From assembly GCA_004357435.1 (NCBI GenBank), contig SMVS01000145.1:1-11003 (forward strand): a stretch of 11,003 bases of DNA, in the 5' to 3' direction. Within the stretch, counting starts at the first letter, position 1, and every line of letters begins with the position of its first letter. Positions 6,666 through 11,003 of this stretch are shown here, piece after piece. Both the position numbers and the translations under genes were made by a program. Below the pieces are notes generated by a model. The model ran no database searches, was not told where the DNA came from, and saw nothing but the letters and a program-made list of their open reading frames with translations. The stretch is from Nitrospina sp. (GTDB taxonomy: Bacteria > Nitrospinota > Nitrospinia > Nitrospinales > Nitrospinaceae).

Positions 6666-8991
6666 ACACCTCCCTGGGTTTTATTCCATCCGACGGCCCC
6701 ACCACACCCTCGCGCTCCATAACTTCTATCATGCGGGCCGCGCGGTTATAACCGACACGCAACCTTCGTTGCACCATGGAAATGGAAGCCTGGCGTTCCC
6801 TGGCCACCAGAGCCACCGCCTCATCATATTTCTCGTCAAACTCTTCTTCAGAATCTTCCTGTTTGCTGGTCTCCGCCAGCTGGTGGAACACGTCTTCCTG
6901 ATATTCCGGTTTTTTACCCTGTTGTTTGATGAAGTTGATGATGCGATTGATTTCGTCATCGCTCAACATGGAGCCGTGGATGCGTTGCAGTTTCGAGGTC
7001 CCCGGCGGCAGGAACAACATGTCCCCCTTGCCCAGAAGTTTTTCAGCGCCGATGCTGTCGAGAATGGTGCGCGAATCGACCCGGGAAGTCACCTGGTAGG
7101 AGATGCGCGCTGGGAAGTTGGCTTTGATGATGCCCGTGAGAACATCCACCGAAGGGCGTTGGGTGGCGACAATCAGGTGAATCCCCGCAGCGCGCGCCAT
7201 CTGGGCGAGACGGGTCAGAGACTCTTCCACGCCTTTGGAAGCCACCATCATCAGATCCGCCAGCTCGTCGATGATGATAACAACATAGGGAAGCTTGGTG
7301 GGCACTTCCTCTGCCTTGTCCGGCAGAGTATCTTCTGATGCTTCCGACTCCGCGACCGGTGCTGAAGATTTGGGCTTTTTACTTTTTTTCTTTTCAAGTT
7401 CCTTCCGTTCGCACTCCTTCTTTTCCACCCAAAGGTTGTAACCGGTGAGGTTACGCACCCCGGAATCCGCCATCATTTTGTAGCGTCTTTCCATTTCGGA
7501 GACCGCCCACTGCAGGGCCGAGGCCGCCTTTTTGGCATCGGTCACTACTGGAGCGATGAGGTGAGGCAGGCCGTCGTACATGGACAGCTCCAGCATTTTG
7601 GGATCGATCATGATCAACTTGACTTCGTCCGGAGTGGCGTTGAGGAGCAGACTGCAGATCATCGTGTTGATACCCACGGATTTACCGGAGCCGGTCGACC
7701 CGGCCATGAGCAGATGCGGCACCAAAGCCAGATCCTGCACCATCGGGCGTCCAATGTTGTCTTTACCCACCGCCAGAGCCAGCCGGGAGTTGGCCTCCGC
7801 AAACGCGCTCGAGCTGATGATTTCCTTGAACGCGACGGTTTCCCGCTTGGGATTGGGAAGCTCAATGCCCACTACCGATTTACCGGGCACCGGCGCCAGA
7901 ATGCGGACACTGGGCGCCCGCATGGCCAGCGCCAGGTCATCGGTTAAAGAAAGGATGCGGCTCACCTTGATACCGGGCGCCGGCTCAAACTCGTAGAGGG
8001 TGATGACCGGACCCGGCAGGACCTGCACCACCCGGCCCTCCACCCCAAAATCCGCCAGCTTGGTTTCCAGGATGGTGGAGTTGAGCATGATCTCGCTTTT
8101 CATTTTTTCTATATCCTTCACCTTGACCGGATCGTCCAGCAAAGACAGCGGCGGCAACTGATAGTTTTCCGTTTTACTGATAAAAGGAAAATCCTCCTGC
8201 ACGGCAAACTGCGGTTTCTTTTCTTTTTGCTCCGGAGGCGGCTCCAAGTCCAAGGTTTTGGTTCCGGGGGAAAGCAATTCTCTGGAAATGATCACCGGTT
8301 CGCTCAACCTGCGCTTTTTCTTTTCCCTGCTGGCCGATCGTAAAATGCTGAGAGAATCTTGAAAGGCATCCCGAATGCCTTCGAAAACTTTTACCAGCAG
8401 TACGGCCAAGTGACCCAGGCCCTGAAATAAAAGCCGGCACAAGCCTTTCAACGCTTTGCCATTCCATTCGAGTAAAGCGTTGACGGGAATTCCCAGCATG
8501 GCCACCCCGGCCAGCATCATCAAGGTGATCAACACCAATCGTGCGCCGAACGGACTCAACCAAAAGACCATCAAATAGGAGGCGCGATGCCCCACCAGAC
8601 CTCCCGCTTCCACGGCATCGCCAAAAAAAGGATCGGCCCGGAACTGCACGCCCAGCAAGGAACAGAAGCCCAATAGAAAGAGCGTGCCAAATCCCAGGAC
8701 CATCGGCCACCGTGAAAATTCCCGGCCGCGGATCAAGGCTCCGCCGACCAGAAAGATGATCGCCGGAAAAACGAAAGCGCCGCTTCCAAAAACCTGGATC
8801 AGAGAATCAGCCAGGTGAGCGCCCACCACGCCTCCCAGGTTTTTTATTTCCGTTTCCTGGGAAGAAAATTTATTGAAGGATGGGTCGTCAATGGAATAAG
8901 ACAACATGGAAACCAGGATCAATAGTGAAAATCCAATGGTGAGGATTCCAAAAAAATCCCGGGTCAGGTGTGATGCTTTAGGCTCTGTCAT
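6640..8991 (-). CDS. ftsK: DNA translocase FtsK
   Basis: This 783-residue protein has the full FtsK/SpoIIIE layout. The N-terminal membrane domain has about four helices (roughly 12-34, 66-88, 94-118 and 138-170). A short charged linker runs about 200-285, followed by the alpha and beta motor domains. Walker A is GSTGSGKS (431-438), Walker B IIIDELADL (572-580) and ATQRPS is at 609-614. The C-terminal gamma winged-helix domain (about 715-783) contains QRRLRVGYNRAARMIEVME (741-759) and in this family recognises polar chromosome sequences (KOPS/SRS). The protein pumps DNA through the division septum and drives dimer resolution with XerCD. Its length is close to SpoIIIE and short-linker FtsKs, not the long E. 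coli form. A charged insert (about 524-566) separates Walker A and Walker B, a place where the family varies. The start overlaps the end of nadB by 14 bases with no clear Shine-Dalgarno, so translational coupling is likely. Confidence 0.97.
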   Translation of the reverse strand: MTEPKASHLTRDFFGILTIGFSLLILVSMLSYSIDDPSFNKFSSQETEIKNLGGVVGAHLADSLIQVFGSGAFVFPAIIFLVGGALIRGREFSRWPMVLGFGTLFLLGFCSLLGVQFRADPFFGDAVEAGGLVGHRASYLMVFWLSPFGARLVLITLMMLAGVAMLGIPVNALLEWNGKALKGLCRLLFQGLGHLAVLLVKVFEGIRDAFQDSLSILRSASREKKKRRLSEPVIISRELLSPGTKTLDLEPPPEQKEKKPQFAVQEDFPFISKTENYQLPPLSLLDDPVKVKDIEKMKSEIMLNSTILETKLADFGVEGRVVQVLPGPVITLYEFEPAPGIKVSRILSLTDDLALAMRAPSVRILAPVPGKSVVGIELPNPKRETVAFKEIISSSAFAEANSRLALAVGKDNIGRPMVQDLALVPHLLMAGSTGSGKSVGINTMICSLLLNATPDEVKLIMIDPKMLELSMYDGLPHLIAPVVTDAKKAASALQWAVSEMERRYKMMADSGVRNLTGYNLWVEKKECERKELEKKKSKKPKSSAPVAESEASEDTLPDKAEEVPTKLPYVVIIIDELADLMMVASKGVEESLTRLAQMARAAGIHLIVATQRPSVDVLTGIIKANFPARISYQVTSRVDSRTILDSIGAEKLLGKGDMLFLPPGTSKLQRIHGSMLSDDEINRIINFIKQQGKKPEYQEDVFHQLAETSKQEDSEEEFDEKYDEAVALVARERQASISMVQRRLRVGYNRAARMIEVMEREGVVGPSDGIKPREVYAKSILFE
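6669..6674 (-). promoter_or_regulatory. Ribosome binding site of the aspartic protease gene inside ftsK
   Basis: GGGAGG within AGGGAGGTGT lies three bases before the ATG at 6665, inside the last codons of ftsK. It is the best Shine-Dalgarno in the operon and supports independent or coupled initiation of the overlapping protease gene. Confidence 0.55.
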
Positions 8992-10645
8992 TTTTAAATT
9001 GCTCGGCTGGTTTTGAGGTTATCAATCTTTGCGTGTCATCTTGCAGTACGGTGTTCTTTACGGGACCTTTGTTATCAGGATCTGGAAAATCCAGAGTGAA
9101 ATGAAGACCCCGGCTTTCCTGCCGTTCCAAGGCGCCATGGATGATCAATTGCGCGGTGATGGCAATATTTCTCAACTCCAGGGTGTCCTTGGTGAGGTTG
9201 AAGCTCCAGTAGTATTCCTTGATTTCTTCCAGGAGCATGGCAATCCGCCGCCGCGCCCGGTACAGTCGTTTGTTGGAACGCACAATGCCCACGTAATTCC
9301 ACATCAGGCGGCGAATCTCATCCCAGTTGTGCGACACCACGACAGACTCGTCGCTTTCGACAGCAGACCCGCTGTCCCATTCCGGAATGATCTCCTGCAG
9401 GGCGCTCAATCCGGGCGTCAATTGCAACAGTCCGATGGCTTTGGCGGCGGCGCGGTGCGACAACACCAGCCCTTCCAGCAGGGAGTTGCTGGCCAACCGG
9501 TTGGCCCCGTGCAAACCCGAGTAGCAGGTTTCCCCGGAAGCGAAAAGCCGTGGAATATTGGTTTGGCCGTTCAAGTCCACCATCACCCCACCGCACATAT
9601 AATGTGCCGCCGGCACCACGGGCAGGGGCTGTTGCGTCATATCGAAGCCAAAGGACTGGCAGGTTTTGTAAATATTCGGGAACCGTTCGCGGATGCGGTA
9701 GCCTTCCATGTGGGTGACGTCGAGGTAGACGCAGTCGTCGCCGCTTTTTTTCATTTCGTGGTCGATGGCGCGCGCCACCACATCGCGCGGCGCCAGGCAT
9801 CCCAGGGGATGGTAATTTTCCATGAAGGTGTCGCCGTTCTTCAAACGCAACAGGCCGCCTTCCCCCCGCATCGCTTCGGAAATTAAAAAAGACTTGGCTT
9901 GCGGGTGATACAGGCAGGTCGGATGGAATTGGAAAAACTCCATGTTGGCGATTTTGGCTCCCGACCGGTAGGCCAGGGCAACGCCGTCGCCGGTGGCGGT
10001 ATCGGGGTTCGAGGTATAAAGATAAACTTTGCCGGCGCCGCCAGTCGCCAGAAGCACCACTTTACCCACAAAGGTGATGACCTCGCCCGTGGCTTCGTCC
10101 AACACGTAGAGCCCCACCGCCTCGTCACCGGGGCCGCCCGGTGAAATTTTGGGGTCCAAATTGGAGCGGGTGATGATGTCGATACCCATATGAAAGGTAT
10201 AGATATCGATATTGGGCTGGTTGCGGACGGCGGCAATGAGAGTGCGCTCGATTTCCCAACCGGTGAGATCGTCGGCATGCAGAATGCGGCGTTTGGAATG
10301 ACCGCCTTCCCGCGTCAAATGGAAATCTTTGCTCCCGGTGCGGGTGAACTGGGCGCCCAGCTGGATCAGTTCCCGAATTTGAGCGGGGCCTTCGCGGATG
10401 ATACAACGGACCACGTCTTCCTGACACAAACCACGCCCGGCTTCGATGGTGTCGGAAACATGCAGGTCCACCGAATCATCCTCGGCCATGACGGAAGCGA
10501 TGCCGCCCTGCGCATAGCGGGTGGCGGATTCCTCAAGGGCGTCCTTGGTGATCAACGCTACCGACCCGTATTTGGCGACCTTCAAGGCAAACGTGAGTCC
10601 CGCCAAACCACTGCCTAAAACCAAAAAATCCCGTGCAATCTTCAT
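8978..10645 (-). CDS. nadB: L-aspartate oxidase
   Basis: This 555-residue flavoprotein oxidises L-aspartate to iminoaspartate, the first step of de novo NAD synthesis; NadA then makes quinolinate. The FAD dinucleotide-binding loop GSGLAG is at 11-16 and ATRYAQGGIA at 41-50. The diagnostic TREGGHSKRRILHADD runs 111-126, with Glu113 matching the substrate-binding Glu of E. coli NadB. QFHPT (239-243, His241), RDVVARA (287-293, Arg287) and PAAHYMCGG (345-353, His348) match the other active-site positions, and the FAD-binding SGETCYSGLHGANRLASNSL stretch is at 370-389. These features separate it from the related succinate dehydrogenase and fumarate reductase flavoproteins. Length is normal. It is the first gene of the leftward operon, with a strong promoter directly in front. 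There is no Shine-Dalgarno, and the FAD motif so near the N-terminus leaves no room for a later start. No nadA or nadC is seen in the window. Confidence 0.97.
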   Translation of the reverse strand: MKIARDFLVLGSGLAGLTFALKVAKYGSVALITKDALEESATRYAQGGIASVMAEDDSVDLHVSDTIEAGRGLCQEDVVRCIIREGPAQIRELIQLGAQFTRTGSKDFHLTREGGHSKRRILHADDLTGWEIERTLIAAVRNQPNIDIYTFHMGIDIITRSNLDPKISPGGPGDEAVGLYVLDEATGEVITFVGKVVLLATGGAGKVYLYTSNPDTATGDGVALAYRSGAKIANMEFFQFHPTCLYHPQAKSFLISEAMRGEGGLLRLKNGDTFMENYHPLGCLAPRDVVARAIDHEMKKSGDDCVYLDVTHMEGYRIRERFPNIYKTCQSFGFDMTQQPLPVVPAAHYMCGGVMVDLNGQTNIPRLFASGETCYSGLHGANRLASNSLLEGLVLSHRAAAKAIGLLQLTPGLSALQEIIPEWDSGSAVESDESVVVSHNWDEIRRLMWNYVGIVRSNKRLYRARRRIAMLLEEIKEYYWSFNLTKDTLELRNIAITAQLIIHGALERQESRGLHFTLDFPDPDNKGPVKNTVLQDDTQRLITSKPAEQFKNDRA

Positions 10646-10653
10646 AATGGAAG

Positions 10654-10682
10654 ATTATATGCCTCTAGACCTTTAAATTCAA
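10654..10682 (-). promoter_or_regulatory. Probable sigma-70-type promoter of the nadB operon
   Basis: On the minus strand TTGAAT (10677-10682) and TATAAT (10654-10659) are separated by 17 bases: a perfect -10, a 4-of-6 -35 and ideal spacing. Transcription would start near 10646-10648, only a few bases before the nadB ATG at 10645, giving an almost leaderless message. This is the best promoter I can see in the window. Confidence 0.65.
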
Positions 10683-10688
10683 TGGGAT

Positions 10689-10742
10689 AATACCAGACCG
10701 GGCAAGGCCCGGAGCTAAATGGGTCAAACATCTCCTGGTATT
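10689..10742. repeat. Nested inverted repeat between the YfhO-like gene and the nadB promoter
   Basis: AATACCAG (10689-10696) pairs with CTGGTATT (10735-10742) as an outer 8-base arm. Inside it CCGGGC (10698-10703) and GCCCGG (10707-10712) form a compact GC hairpin with a three-base loop. Neither strand has a clear T run after the structure, so it is not a textbook intrinsic terminator, though it stands where the upstream gene's transcript would end. It could also be a protein-binding site or a structured RNA element upstream of nadB. Confidence 0.5.
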
Positions 10743-10771
10743 TAACAATTACTGAGCATGGTTTCCCAAGT

Positions 10772-11003
10772 TCAGCTATTTGGGTCCAGCGGCACGCTGG
10801 CCGGGCGGTAAAGAAGTATTCCGATCAATATCAGGGAAGTAACACCGCTAATGGCGAGCCCCGTATTGAAACCTTCGGGATAATAATCAAATTCCAGAAC
10901 GTGACTGCCGGGTTCCAGTTGCACCGCCCGGTAAAAATGGTTGGCCTGAAGAATCGGTTTCTGTTCGCCATCCACGGTAACCGTCCAGCCGGGGAAATAA
11001 GAA
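10772..11003 (-). CDS. C-terminal end of a YfhO-like multi-pass membrane protein (partial)
   Basis: Only the last 76 residues are present; the gene enters from the right edge, with the first base of the window end belonging to a split codon. The visible part reads YFPGWTVTVDGEQ near its start, then a beta-strand-like stretch (about residues 15-41), then one hydrophobic segment GLAISGVTSLILIGILLY and a short polar tail. The PGW...VDG pattern followed by a beta-rich segment and a last membrane helix is typical of the C-terminal end of YfhO-family and related large bacterial membrane proteins, which are GT-C-like and linked to cell-surface glycosylation. The family call is moderate because the catalytic N-terminal part is outside the window. 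A GTG inside the fragment (10975) should not be taken as the start, as the frame stays open upstream with matching family sequence. Confidence 0.65.
   Translation of the reverse strand, partial: SYFPGWTVTVDGEQKPILQANHFYRAVQLEPGSHVLEFDYYPEGFNTGLAISGVTSLILIGILLYRPASVPLDPNS

Noticed and set aside
7561..7996. Two plus-strand open frames opposite the ftsK motor region
   Set aside because: Both are antisense to the highly conserved FtsK ATPase domain and read as mirror products of its codons.
9029..9886. Long plus-strand open frame (285 codons) opposite nadB
   Set aside because: It lies wholly antisense to a clear nadB. Its composition mirrors the GC-biased codons of that gene, and its translation shows no recognisable domain or ribosome binding site.
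10772..10975. Treating the right-edge open frame as a complete 67-residue small protein starting at GTG
   Set aside because: The frame stays open to the window edge and the added residues (YFPGWTVT) fit a YfhO-like C-terminus, so it is a fragment of a larger gene.

Overview
The window is a gene-dense stretch of a bacterial chromosome with an ordinary Gram-negative housekeeping character: L-aspartate oxidase (nadB), a full-length FtsK DNA translocase, a PlsC-type acyltransferase, a secreted aspartic protease and a gamma-class carbonic anhydrase-like protein. The genes are tightly packed and several overlap. Composition is mixed, with AT-rich membrane-protein genes on the left and GC-richer genes on the right. 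I see no mobile element, tRNA, rRNA or CRISPR array. The gene set and style would suit Nitrospinota, Nitrospirota or a deltaproteobacterial-type lineage, but that placement is inference and no gene settles it.

Left part (1-4197). The 5' part of a gamma-carbonic-anhydrase-like hexapeptide-repeat gene runs leftward out of the window. A 194-base divergent intergenic region follows. Then come two rightward, AT-rich genes that overlap by 8 bases and encode clearly paralogous ~620-residue multi-pass membrane proteins. They look like GT-C fold (family 39-like) glycosyltransferases with a soluble C-terminal domain.

Middle and right part (4214-10645). Five leftward genes form what looks like one operon: nadB, ftsK, a DUF4124/retropepsin-like aspartic protease, an SGNH-hydrolase-like protein and a PlsC-like acyltransferase. 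Junctions are overlaps of 14 and 26 bases and gaps of 22 and 3 bases, so transcriptional and partly translational coupling is likely. A near-consensus sigma-70-type promoter lies immediately in front of nadB, so close that the nadB message would be almost leaderless. The operon converges on the glycosyltransferase pair with only 16 bases between stop codons.

Right edge (10646-11003). After an intergenic region holding the nadB promoter and a nested inverted repeat comes the C-terminal end of a leftward membrane protein resembling YfhO-family proteins.

Functionally, nadB serves NAD synthesis and ftsK serves chromosome segregation and division. The remaining genes are mostly envelope, lipid or glycan related by family. 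I did not find a convincing new multi-gene system. The most notable points are the tandem paralogous GT-C pair, the nearly leaderless nadB promoter, the protease of unusual architecture and the SGNH-acyltransferase pair.
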